Origin: Leishmania martiniquensis
Lineage: Eukaryota > Euglenozoa > Kinetoplastea > Trypanosomatida > Trypanosomatidae
Length of the DNA: 64,000 bases
Assembly: GCF_017916325.1 (NCBI RefSeq)
Contig: NC_090151.1
Coordinates: forward strand, 67,001 to 131,000
Direction of reading: 5' to 3'
Notes under the pieces: model-generated
Told to the model about the DNA's origin: nothing
Database searches by the model: none
What the model saw: the letters and a program-made list of their open reading frames with translations, nothing else
Shown: in pieces, positions 20,942 through 30,135 of the stretch
Layout: each line of letters begins with the position of its first letter
Numbering within the stretch: the first letter of the stretch is position 1
Position numbers and translations under genes: made by a program

Positions 20942-21472
20942 TCACATGACACCGCAGTTGGCGCAAACAAGGGAGCGATCACTCGCTTGGTGGTGCCGCG
21001 GCTTGTACCGCATGAGCCAGTTTAGCTGCACCTGGTTGATGGCGCCCTTACGCCGCTCCCTAACATAGCCGACGGCGTCCAGCGGAGCCATGTTGCCATA
21101 CTCGACGAGCGCCAAGGCGACTAAGATTGGTGCTCGCCCCAGACCCGCCACGCAGTGAACCGCGACCGTCTCCGGCGGCGTCTTGCCGACCTCCTGGGCT
21201 AAAAGGTCGAGCCAGTTGTCGATGACCACCCGTGTTGGCGGCGCGCCGTCGTCAAAGGTCCACCCGTGAACCTGAATCCCATTCTTCTCGACGAGCTCGG
21301 CGTTGTAGGTGGGGCCGCAGGCGCGGACCAGATGGTGCACAGTGTGTCGCTGAAGGAGCTTCACGTAGGTGGGCAAGCTGCTTGGGCTCGGTGCGTCGAG
21401 GATCAGGAAACGGAAGACGACCTCTTCTGTGCCGTTGCGCTTGCAGTCCACAAAGGTGCCGTTGATGTCCAT
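20942..21472 (-). CDS. PRL-type protein tyrosine phosphatase, second copy
   Basis: The protein has 176 residues from MDINGTFVDC and is a clear paralogue of 12593-13120. The P-loop HCVAGLGRAP is at 106-115, with C107 and R113. The acid loop reads WTFDDGAPP (71-79), Thr replacing the usual Pro, while the acidic pair is kept. The C-terminus is CANCGVM: a CAAX box (C173) with another Cys three residues before it that could be palmitoylated. The basic stretch before the CAAX is weaker than in the first copy, so membrane targeting may differ. I chose the start by alignment with the paralogue. Role: dual-specificity or phosphoinositide phosphatase of the PRL family, possibly also binding CNNM-type Mg transporters as animal PRLs do; this last is speculative here. 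Confidence 0.93.
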   Translation of the reverse strand: MDINGTFVDCKRNGTEEVVFRFLILDAPSPSSLPTYVKLLQRHTVHHLVRACGPTYNAELVEKNGIQVHGWTFDDGAPPTRVVIDNWLDLLAQEVGKTPPETVAVHCVAGLGRAPILVALALVEYGNMAPLDAVGYVRERRKGAINQVQLNWLMRYKPRHHQASDRSLVCANCGVM

Positions 21473-22220
21473 ATTTTGTTTGTGGTTGACGCAAACGAAG
21501 AGAGAGTGAGAGTGAGGGAGAGCCAGTGCCGAGACGAGGGGAGACGGGGGAGCGCTTAGCGGCTTCGATGGGGAAATGGAGGGGAGGCGATGAGGGGTCG
21601 CGGTGAATGTGTTTTGGGGCCCTCCCGACAACTCGATGGGAAACGGAGCTCAGTTGCGGAATGTCTCACGAGCATTCACGCAGGCGGAAGCGCAAGGACG
21701 CGGACCTCCGTGGCAAAAATGGCGGTTCACCGTGTCAGGTGGAAGAGGGAGACGGTGGGAACGTGGAGGGGAGGGGAGGGAGACGCTTTGGTGCTGCCGC
21801 AGTCGCGATTCACAAACGATTCTGGGCGATCCCGATAGAGGAGACGTGGGCAGCGGTGATCGAGGTGAATAGAGGAGGAGGAGGGGTATAGAAGGGAAGG
21901 GCACTTACATGCACGCACGCACATGCCGTTAATGCAAGTCGGGCGCAGGAAGCAGTGAGGGAGAGAGATGAGGAAGCATTGGGACCCGGACAACTGCATC
22001 ATCCACGGGAAGCCGTGCAAGCTCGATGTGCCGCCGCCAAAAGAGAGGTCGAGCGCACAAAGCCATAGCGGCAGGGAGAAAGGCGATAGCCCCCGCGGCA
22101 GCAGACGAGACGTTGGCTGTGCGACTACGCACAAACGTAGAGGGGCCGCTACCGACAGGATCGCAGTTCCGCACGCAAGCCAGAATGCGTCTACGGCAAA
22201 GGAAAGGGAAACGCCACACA

Positions 22221-22250
22221 CGTCCCCCACGTCCCCCACGTCCCCCACGT
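22221..22250 (+). repeat. Three tandem CGTCCCCCA units
   Basis: A perfect 9-bp unit is repeated just over three times. On the minus (transcribed) strand the G5 runs alternate with ACGT, making an RNA or DNA quadruplex possible, but only three full G runs exist within the array. Confidence 0.75.
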
Positions 22251-23169
22251 GGCTCTTTGGTGCGGTTCCTGACGGTTGCTCCCCCCTCGCCATCTCCTGG
22301 TAGGGGTAGACGCTGCATGGGTGCGGGCTTCTGATGTCAGCTGCCGAGCGCCACACTCTCGTGGCTACTGAAAGCCCGAAAAGGGCGCAGTTTACTTGCA
22401 CAGGGGTGTAAAGGCGAGTGAGGAGGAGAGAGCGTTGTGAAGAGTCGGGAGTGCCAGAGGGTAGGGGGGAAGGCGCACAAGCGAGGAGAAGACCACTCGA
22501 CAGGGCACTAGACGCACGCGCAGACGAGAGGAGCGCATGGTCGCGTAAATAGGGAGGATGGTGGTCGTGGAAGAGGTCGACTAGAAGATGCAGGGGCTCG
22601 CCGGCAACACTAACAAAAAAAAACGCCGCTTCATTGCACTCTCTCCCTCATCGATCCGATTGCCGGCAAAAGGACCCTCATCGTGCCCATCACAGCCTAA
22701 CACACGCAAGGACAGAGACGTGACTGCTCTCGCAGGGACCGCCACTGTGAGGCGAACGACATGTAAAGAGGAAACGCAAACGAAAAAGAAAAAGAGAGCT
22801 CGAAAATAAGACACCGAGCGAAACAGCAGCAGCCGATGCTGAGGGTTCGACACACGACTGCGAACGTAGCATCTCTCTGTGTGCGCACACACAGAGAGAG
22901 AAAAAAAACAGCACGAATTTCGCTTACGGCAGCGGAAGCGAAGCCGGAAGAGGCCGTCCGAGGCACCCCACCCCTTTTTCCCAGGGGCTTTTCTTCCCCA
23001 TCCACCTCCATAAGGTTTGTTTCATCGGCGACGTCCCCGCGCGTTCACCAGAGATCTTAACCGATTGGAAAGTCACGCCGGTCCACACCAGTGGGAAGTA
23101 GGAATGGAGGAGAGAGAGAGTGAATAGCGATGAGCAAGAGCAGAGCTGCGCTGTGAAGGTGTGCCAGTC

Positions 23170-23182
23170 GGGGGGGGGGGGG
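23170..23182 (+). repeat. Poly-G run
   Basis: Thirteen consecutive G residues in intergenic DNA; a C run on the transcript. Confidence 0.85.
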
Positions 23183-23594
23183 TAAATATGCCCGAGAGCT
23201 CACACAAGCCCGTCCATGCGCCCGCGGTGCAAGCGCAGTCTGTATCTGCACTCCTAGCCACAGCAAACCAGGCAACACTCTACATGCCACAGAAGAGCGC
23301 AGACCCCCACCCGTACCACGCAAAGAGGGAAGGAGGAGTGGAGAAGGCATTGGCACTCACGCGAGACGTGCATGGCAGACAAGTCGAGGAAAGAGGGAAG
23401 GAAGTCAGCTGTACACGAAGGGGAACACCACCGCACACGGCACCTTCAAGTCCTGTTCAGTGGTCCTCATTGTGGGGTGATCGTGATGGGAAACGGAGTG
23501 GGAGAGAAAGAGAGAGAGCGCGGCGCACGCTCATGCACGCAAGTAAAATATATAAGGAGAGGGAGGAGCAAAGATGGGCTTAGCAGGCGCCGTC

Positions 23595-25106
23595 TTACTG
23601 GTCTTTCTTGGCCTCGATGGGCGGAGGTGACGACGATGGTGAGGCGGTGCCGTACTTCTCCAGGAACCCGAGCACCGTGGCCTCGTACTCGTCAGGCTTC
23701 GTGTTATAGAGGCCGCAGTGGAAGGCACCCTCACACATGTACAGCTGCTTCGGCCACAAGGCCGTCTCGAACAAGATCTCCGAGTGGCGGAGAGGTACCA
23801 GAGTGTCGCTCGTGCCATGCATCAGCAGGATCGGCCGCGGCGATATCTTCGCGATGCAGTGCAGCGCCTGGCAGTGCTTGGATGGCTTGTTGCCAATGCG
23901 CCAGTTCAGCCAGAAGGTCGCGCACCTCCTGAACAGTCGGAAGACCTCCACACTGTACCGCTTCTGGGCGAAATAGCCGCCAAGCACCATCACTATCTGC
24001 TGGTCCAATAGGGTCGCCGATGTCGTGATCGCGTTCTCGGCGACGACGACATCGATATTCTTATCGATGGCGGCGGCCATTAGCACCGAGGAGCCCCCAA
24101 CACTGGTACCCATGGCACATATGCGCCTGTAGCCGTATCTGGACTGCATGACATCACACGCCGCAATCACGTCGAAGCGCTCCTTCATGCCGAACGTGAA
24201 GCCGCGCATCTTGCCGCTGCTCAGGCCATGCTCGCGGAAGTCGAAGAGCAAGCAGCCGTACCCGGCGTTGTGCAGGAACGGCACGTGCCGCTCCCACGAG
24301 CGACGGTCGCGGCCCCCGCCGTGCACTAGGACAATGCCCATCTCCTTTGCCTTTTCCTGCGGGGGCGGGACGTACCAGCCGCGGAGCTGGTAGCCGTCAG
24401 ACGATGGGAACTCGACATCCTCATACGCGAGGCCGAAGTCCGTCTTGGGGTCGTAGATCCACCCCTGCCAGTAGTCTGGGCACCCCTTCATCGTCAGCGT
24501 ACATGCGCCGGGGTGGTGGTGGTACCAAGGCGGCCGAATAGCCACCTCGGAGACGAAATATGCCAAGGCGGCAAAATAGAAGCACAGCGTCAAGGCAATG
24601 AACTGGAGCGCGAAGACGATGCCGTTGTAGAAGATAAGAATCAGCAGCGGCAGTATCAAGCACGCGACCATCTTACGCATCGTGACGGGGCTCACTTTGT
24701 CGGACTCGCGCAAATTCCCCACCAACATCTGCTCATTCGCTGTGACGCCCTTCAGCGTTGACTGGTGCTCCCGCGCTTGCCGGTTCGCCGCCATCTTGGA
24801 AAAGAGGAGCCGCATGTCACTACGCGACGCCTCCGGTGTGAGCTGCAGCGCCGTTTTGCCATCCCTATCCTTCAATTCCACATCGATGTCCCCGCGGGAA
24901 AGGAGGTACGAGACCAAAGTTTTGTTCCCATTCATGCAGGCGTAGTGCAGTGCAGTGCGGCCACACGCGTCCGGTCGCCTGATGTCAATGTTTCGCTTCA
25001 TGATGAGCTTGATGATGGCCGGCAGGTCCGACACGTGCGACGCCTCACGGAGCCGCTCCATCGTGGACTTCCCCTGCTTCATCGCCAAGAGAAAGTACGA
25101 CTGCAA
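23595..25106 (-). CDS. Ankyrin-repeat, membrane-anchored alpha/beta hydrolase
   Basis: The protein has 503 residues. Residues 18-105 form about two ankyrin repeats (GRTALHYACMNGN at 49-61; DGKTALQL at 82-89). A hydrophobic region, roughly 146-187, gives one or two membrane helices. The rest is an alpha/beta hydrolase. VHGGGRDR (261-268) is the oxyanion region, GTSVGG (333-338) carries nucleophile S335, D434 lies in MHGTSDTLVP, and H463 in EGAFHC. The acid and base are spaced as in serine peptidase S9-like or bem46/ABHD13-like hydrolases. Substrate is unknown; a lipid, acyl-protein or peptide are all possible. The catalytic domain follows the helices, so it lies on one face of an internal membrane while the ankyrins may recruit a partner. 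A second Met (residue 9) is an equally good start. Confidence 0.82.
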   Translation of the reverse strand: MQSYFLLAMKQGKSTMERLREASHVSDLPAIIKLIMKRNIDIRRPDACGRTALHYACMNGNKTLVSYLLSRGDIDVELKDRDGKTALQLTPEASRSDMRLLFSKMAANRQAREHQSTLKGVTANEQMLVGNLRESDKVSPVTMRKMVACLILPLLILIFYNGIVFALQFIALTLCFYFAALAYFVSEVAIRPPWYHHHPGACTLTMKGCPDYWQGWIYDPKTDFGLAYEDVEFPSSDGYQLRGWYVPPPQEKAKEMGIVLVHGGGRDRRSWERHVPFLHNAGYGCLLFDFREHGLSSGKMRGFTFGMKERFDVIAACDVMQSRYGYRRICAMGTSVGGSSVLMAAAIDKNIDVVVAENAITTSATLLDQQIVMVLGGYFAQKRYSVEVFRLFRRCATFWLNWRIGNKPSKHCQALHCIAKISPRPILLMHGTSDTLVPLRHSEILFETALWPKQLYMCEGAFHCGLYNTKPDEYEATVLGFLEKYGTASPSSSPPPIEAKKDQ

Positions 25107-25682
25107 AGATTATACGCCTCTGCGGGAAAGTAATCTTGCGTAGGTGACGGTGTGTGTGTGTTAGGGGGAGGGGGGAAGGGGGACACGTATGGGGCTAGTG
25201 AATGTTCTATGTGAGCGTGAGGATTGCACCGAGGCATACGCACCGAAAGAAAGGGAGGGGGAGGGAGTGAAAAGAGTGCTGAAGGCGATCGCAGAGCGCT
25301 CTCGGAGCTTGCCCTTGCAGAGCACAGCTGCAATGAGAAATTAGCAGCCGCAGCCGCAGCGCGCGGTGCTTTTGAGTGTCTCCATACGTCGATTTGTTGT
25401 TCCCCCCTCCCGGTAAAGATTGCGATGCAGCTGCCACAGACGTCGCCGGCGAAGACCTCAGCCTTGGCGTGGGCAGCGACGCGCTCGGGCGCAAATGATT
25501 TCCAGGCGCCGAAAACAGGAATGCGCCCACGCCTGCAAGCGCTCCATCGTCTGCCGCCCTCATAGAAACGTTGGGCAGCACCCGAAACGTGCAGAGACGG
25601 GACAGGAGAAGACACAAAAGAGCGGCGGTAGCAGTCCCGCCTAGGGGTAGCGGTGAAGCGCCGGTCTCTCAGCGTCCCGCTT
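25107..25682. other. Intergenic 0.6 kb
   Basis: Short spacer between the hydrolase start and the stop of the large helical protein. A purine-rich plus strand at about 25163-25183 and 25246-25270 gives the pyrimidine tract expected for a splice acceptor. No gene seen. Confidence 0.6.
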
Positions 25683-28600
25683 CTACAGTAGAGCCACTTT
25701 CAGGTACTCGGCCCCCACTCCCTCTTCGACCATCGACTCCGCTACGAGGCGAGCGACATGTGGTGGCAGGGCTGCCTCCTGGTACCGCATGAACAGCCCC
25801 CACCCTGCAGCCAGCGCCTTCTTCTGGCGCCGCTGGTGCGCGTTGGGGATATACAGGTGCTGGCGACGCTCTGCCGTGCCGCGCTGCCGCGTTTCAAAAG
25901 TGCCGTCGCGCTTCTGACCTGCCGCCACGGCGACTAGGAACGTCTTGGAGGGGTTCTGATTCGCATCCTCCGGTGATGGCACTTCACTTCGTTGAAGTGT
26001 GCTGCCTCCGTAGCCGACAACGTCGAAGACGAGCCGCACAGGAGCGCGCAGGTGATCGAGTCCGAGGAGGCACTGAAGCACTACCACTCGACGCAGCACC
26101 GCCCGCAGCGACGCTGCTGGGCAGGCCTTCAAAAGAGACGTTAAAGCCTCGTAGCGGTGTAGCGCGAGCAGCGCGCATGCGTGGGCCGCCTGAGCCATGC
26201 TTAGCCCGTCAACAGTCAGGAGAGGATTGCCTGACTCCGCCTCTGCTTTCACCGCGAAGTCCCCTGCATCACTATCCACAGGCATGGCGGCCACGCGCGC
26301 ACTGAAGGACACCAGCGCCTCCTCTTGGCCGTAGTCCAACATCGCCACCGCCGCGACGGCCACTGTCAGCTCGTTGTACGGAGAGAGTCCACGCAGCACC
26401 GAGTGCCGGCCCCGCCCACCCTTCAGCGACTGAAAGAACTCAAAGGTCAGGCCGCTGTCCCCACTCCGGGCGGCCGCACACACGCAGTAGAGGTAATTCA
26501 TGAGTCCGTCCGCCTGGCGCTGCTGCAGGTGCGTCATAAGCCGCAGCGGGACCACCCAGGAAGCGTGCTTGAGTGCCACTAGCTGCAAGTCTCGCAAAAC
26601 TGATGGCGAGGCCCTGTCTGCCTCTTGACCAGGAACGTAGCGCAGCACGCGGAAGGCGTCCTGCCATGACTTCTGCTTCAGGTTGAGGAGGAGCGTTGGC
26701 AAGGTGCGCTCGTCCGGCGTAATGTTGTAGGTCCTCTCAAGCTCAGCGACCGTGCGCAGGGCAGTAGTCCATGTCTGTGTGATAGAAACGCTTTGCAGTC
26801 CACTTAGCAGCGCGCGCTCGTGCGCGGCCGAGACGCGGTAAGTTGACTCTCGATGAGCGGAGCTCAGCATCGCCAGCGCATGCAGCCAGCGACTCGATGG
26901 GGGGCAGGAGAGGTACTTGAAAACCGGATCGCTACAGCAGCCTGAAGCACCCGAGTCGAGGGGTGCCACCGCCGTGTCCGCCATGCAGAGGAAGAGGCAC
27001 TGAGCGAGGGCGTTTGGCACAGGCACCCCCAGACCTCGGAGAGCCCTTGCCAACACGCCGAACGTCGACAGGCGAATGAAGCGCACCTGCGGCTCGTGGC
27101 CGAGTAGCGGCGAGCACACAGACTCCACCGCCGCCTTTATGGCGTGGCGCGTCTTGTCAGAAAGCGCAACAGGCGTCATGCGACCGCGTTGCAGTCCCGC
27201 GCCGTCCTGCGTCGGTCGTGTTGCAGAGCCCCCGCAGCCGGCAGCGCTCCAGCTGGGGGTGGAAGGCGCGCGGTCTCCTGCCATCATGCACGCCGTCCCG
27301 TCAATAGCCGAAAGCAGTGCCGACAGAAGCTTCTCCTTGCGCGTTTTTGGCTGCGCGTGGATATACGGGTGAAGAGGAAATAGCAACGCCGCCAGCGCCT
27401 GCCAGCACGTCTCCGCAGCTGCAGCCCCATCACATGGTGCAGACTTCCACTCGGCCTGCGCGAGCAGCGAGGCTGTGCTCGCAGGAGCAGAGATACCGAG
27501 GTTGTCTGCGCGCGTCCTTTGTAAGCGCGCAAGCGCTCCCGCCTCCTTGGTGAGTGTGGCCGTGACGCCGTCCCCTTGCCCGAGAGACGCCTGCGCCGAC
27601 GGCTGCTGCTCTACTCTGCCGCCACCTAGGCCTGCGACGCGCCCCATGAGCAGCAGGGTCACCTCCGCAACCGCCGCATCACCGGCGTGGCGCAGCAGCC
27701 GATCCACCACGGCTCTGTCGCGCAGGCACTGTGCGAGTGTGATGGGGTGATTTGCAGCGACTTGGTGAATGACTTCGAGATGTGACAGCGCGTATAGCGG
27801 CGGCCGCCCGCCTCTCTGAGCTGAGCGCGGCTCAAATGTCGAGTTCAGAGCGGCGGGAGAGCCGCTCGGCCGGCGCCCGCCGTCCCCGGGTGCGGGTACG
27901 AATGGAAACAGCACCGACTTCACCGCCTGAACCCCGTCGAAGGCGTCAGAGCGCCGGCCCATCGAAGCCGTCACGGCCGCCTCCCTCGCGTGCGGAAGCG
28001 CGAGGTGCCGTCGCTGCCAATTCACTACGCACTGCACAGCCTCCAACGCGGCACCGCGGCGGCGCAGCTCGGCAATGATCGCCTGCTGTTCCGACTTCAG
28101 CCCATGCAGGGTCGTCGCGGGCGTAGCGGCCGAGGGGGTCACCACAGTCTCTGTCGCCCGCGGCCGGCACAAACTGTAGGCCGCCCGAACGAGTTCGGTG
28201 GTGCGGCAGGACGCCAGGGCCATGCGCGACAGTGGGGCAACTATCCCAGAAGTCTTCTCGGGCATCGACGCTCTTGTGCAAGAAAGCGGTGCTTCTATCG
28301 CTGCCGGCTTCGCTATCACCGCTGCCGGAGCACGTCTCCAAGCCTCTCTTACCAACGGCGGGAGCGGCCACTCATCTCGCACCGCTTTGTGTTTCGTGGC
28401 CTGCTGCACCGAGAAAGGGAGAGCCTCGACGACGGCAGCTGCGCGAACCCAATCACCGCTCTCGCACAGGAGGCGCGCCACGGCAGCCCACGCACGCGCC
28501 TTCACGGTCGGTTCACCGACAAGTGACGAGAAAGGAGACGCAGATGCTGGCAGCAGTGAGCAATACGTAGACGAGCATCTTTGATCCGCCACGGCTGCAG

Positions 28601-28976
28601 CCTCCTTGTCGCTGGTGGTCGTGCAGGCTGTCGGCTCCACCGAACTCTTTACCCATACCCCGCAGCCTCCCTCTAGGGTGCGCTGCACGAAGGCGGCAAT
28701 GCGCGGCGGTGCCATTGCGGTGCACTCGTCCATCATTAGAATTGTCCATGTGTGGCGCATCTGCTTCGGTGCGCGCAAGCACGACAGCCGCACATCCATC
28801 GCTGTGGAATACTGCTGGCTGCTGTGCCGGCCAGGAAGTGCGGCAGGGGCTTGTAGGTGTGCATATACTTTATCGGTTCTACAGAGAAGGAGGAGAGGGA
28901 CGGGGGCGGGGGGCTTCGGTGTGCTTGTGCATGTCGGCATCAGCTTAACGGCGCGCCTGAATGAGGACGCACGCAT
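25683..28976 (-). CDS. Large Ala-rich helical protein, possible mitochondrial PPR-like
   Basis: The protein has 1097 residues if the first Met is used; residue 60 (MDVRL) is another candidate start. No confident family. The N-terminus (MRASSFRRAVKL) is basic and hydroxylated without acidic residues, compatible with a mitochondrial presequence. Residues 160-187 and about 725-1000 consist of repeated amphipathic helix pairs (ARAWAAVARLLCESGDWVRAA; SWQDAFRVLRYV; TALRTVAELERTYNITPDERT), reminiscent of the 35-residue PPR pattern common in kinetoplastid mitochondrial RNA-processing and ribosomal proteins. Between them lie low-complexity Ala/Ser/Gly-rich linkers. The gene is intact with strong coding bias. 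A function in organelle RNA metabolism is only inference, and another helical-repeat family such as TPR or HEAT would look similar by eye. Confidence 0.7.
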   Translation of the reverse strand: MRASSFRRAVKLMPTCTSTPKPPAPVPLLLLCRTDKVYAHLQAPAALPGRHSSQQYSTAMDVRLSCLRAPKQMRHTWTILMMDECTAMAPPRIAAFVQRTLEGGCGVWVKSSVEPTACTTTSDKEAAAVADQRCSSTYCSLLPASASPFSSLVGEPTVKARAWAAVARLLCESGDWVRAAAVVEALPFSVQQATKHKAVRDEWPLPPLVREAWRRAPAAVIAKPAAIEAPLSCTRASMPEKTSGIVAPLSRMALASCRTTELVRAAYSLCRPRATETVVTPSAATPATTLHGLKSEQQAIIAELRRRGAALEAVQCVVNWQRRHLALPHAREAAVTASMGRRSDAFDGVQAVKSVLFPFVPAPGDGGRRPSGSPAALNSTFEPRSAQRGGRPPLYALSHLEVIHQVAANHPITLAQCLRDRAVVDRLLRHAGDAAVAEVTLLLMGRVAGLGGGRVEQQPSAQASLGQGDGVTATLTKEAGALARLQRTRADNLGISAPASTASLLAQAEWKSAPCDGAAAAETCWQALAALLFPLHPYIHAQPKTRKEKLLSALLSAIDGTACMMAGDRAPSTPSWSAAGCGGSATRPTQDGAGLQRGRMTPVALSDKTRHAIKAAVESVCSPLLGHEPQVRFIRLSTFGVLARALRGLGVPVPNALAQCLFLCMADTAVAPLDSGASGCCSDPVFKYLSCPPSSRWLHALAMLSSAHRESTYRVSAAHERALLSGLQSVSITQTWTTALRTVAELERTYNITPDERTLPTLLLNLKQKSWQDAFRVLRYVPGQEADRASPSVLRDLQLVALKHASWVVPLRLMTHLQQRQADGLMNYLYCVCAAARSGDSGLTFEFFQSLKGGRGRHSVLRGLSPYNELTVAVAAVAMLDYGQEEALVSFSARVAAMPVDSDAGDFAVKAEAESGNPLLTVDGLSMAQAAHACALLALHRYEALTSLLKACPAASLRAVLRRVVVLQCLLGLDHLRAPVRLVFDVVGYGGSTLQRSEVPSPEDANQNPSKTFLVAVAAGQKRDGTFETRQRGTAERRQHLYIPNAHQRRQKKALAAGWGLFMRYQEAALPPHVARLVAESMVEEGVGAEYLKVALL

Positions 28977-30135
28977 GCGCCTCCGTCGAACAAAGGAAAG
29001 CGCCGCCGTACTCAGCGCAAGCCGCGCAGATGAGGGTTGAAATCACAAGCGGCAGTAGTGCGCATGGGAAAGGGGTGATATGTGGCGCAGAAGAGAGTGC
29101 ACCGACCGCAACAGCCTTGGTCGCGAAGCCATCGTGAATAAGGTCAGCAGTCACTGTGACGGTCGTCATCTCTTGCAGCCGCACACGAGTGAGGGAGGGC
29201 CCATGCCGAGAAAAGGAATTGTCTGCGAGGCGCACATCTCGAGGTGGGGGAGGGGGGCGGTGTAGAGTGCCTCGCTCTGCAGGGGGGAGCCGTGGTCACA
29301 GATTTCCTCCTCCGCCCTCACCATTCCCCTGCCCACGCCATGCCAGCTCCGCTGGTGCTGGGAATCGGGCCGAGCTCCTACAGAGTGTCTCTGGATGTGG
29401 GTGCCGGTGGGTGGGTGAGTGGGTGGGGGGGGCGGAGGGCATGCAGGGCGGTGTATCGGCTATGCCTGTCGGTGGCGAGGCCGTGCATGGGACTGCGACG
29501 GTGCCCACGTGTGCGCGATCGGTACGGAGGGCGGGGTGTCGGCGTGACACTGGTGCGCATCCCGCCCGGCCCTCACTCTGGCCACTGGTGCGGGGAGCAT
29601 GTGCCGCTCCGGAGACGGGGCTGCGCGGCGTGGCGCTCGACACGTGCGCTGCGTTGTGTGGCGAGAGAGACAGCGACGGCACCGCAACACAGAGATGGAA
29701 TGGTGCGACCGCGCATTACTGTGCGCGTCTCAAAGAGGTGTCACCGCCCCCAATGGCAGCAGCAGAGAATGTCACTTCTTAAGGACTGGTTACGCTGCAG
29801 CACACGTCTCGTCGCGTGCTCACACGAGCGTAACCATGCGCGCTTTCGTGATGCAACGAGGGAGGAGGGAGGCTGACCTCTCCGGTGCGGACAAAGAGGT
29901 AGACACAGAACGCCTTGAGAAATGCAGCTCGGCCCGTCGACCTTCAATCTCGGGGGCCGCTAGGATGGCAAAGAGCGCTCCATGGGGCTGACCTCATCGG
30001 CTATGCTGCGCGCACCAGTCGCGGCATTGTTGCGGTTCCCAGCAGAAAGCCGCAGTGCGCTTTGGGGGAGAGGGGGGGGCAATCTTGCTAAGGCGACTCG
30101 AGCCGCGTGACCGGCGAAGGCGCTGTATCGGCGTC
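28977..30135. other. Intergenic with inverted repeat copy C
   Basis: This lies between the helical-protein start and the channel stop. It holds repeat copy C at 29225-29663 in inverted orientation relative to A and B, inside the presumed 3'UTR of the channel gene. Nothing else is supported. Confidence 0.6.
29225..29663 (-). repeat. Dispersed repeat copy C (inverted)
   Basis: This is the reverse complement of 18646-19085, nearly identical: visible changes are one C/T in the GCTCCCCGC region and one T/C in the GATCACGG region. Beyond 29663 the match to A and B stops abruptly in the GGCG sequence. Relative to transcription it is in sense orientation, whereas A and B are antisense. Confidence 0.78.

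Larger units (their letters stand above)
21473..23594. other. Intergenic 2.1 kb
   Basis: There is no convincing gene. It contains three tandem CGTCCCCCA units at 22221-22250 and a 13-base G run at 23170-23182. A 224-residue minus-strand frame (21727-22401) was examined and rejected as compositionally random. Presumed 3'UTR of the hydrolase gene and 5'UTR of the PRL gene. Confidence 0.55.

Noticed and set aside
21727..22401. 224-codon minus-strand frame
   Set aside because: Contains a repeated GDVGDVGDV caused by the tandem CGTCCCCCA units and shows no conserved feature.
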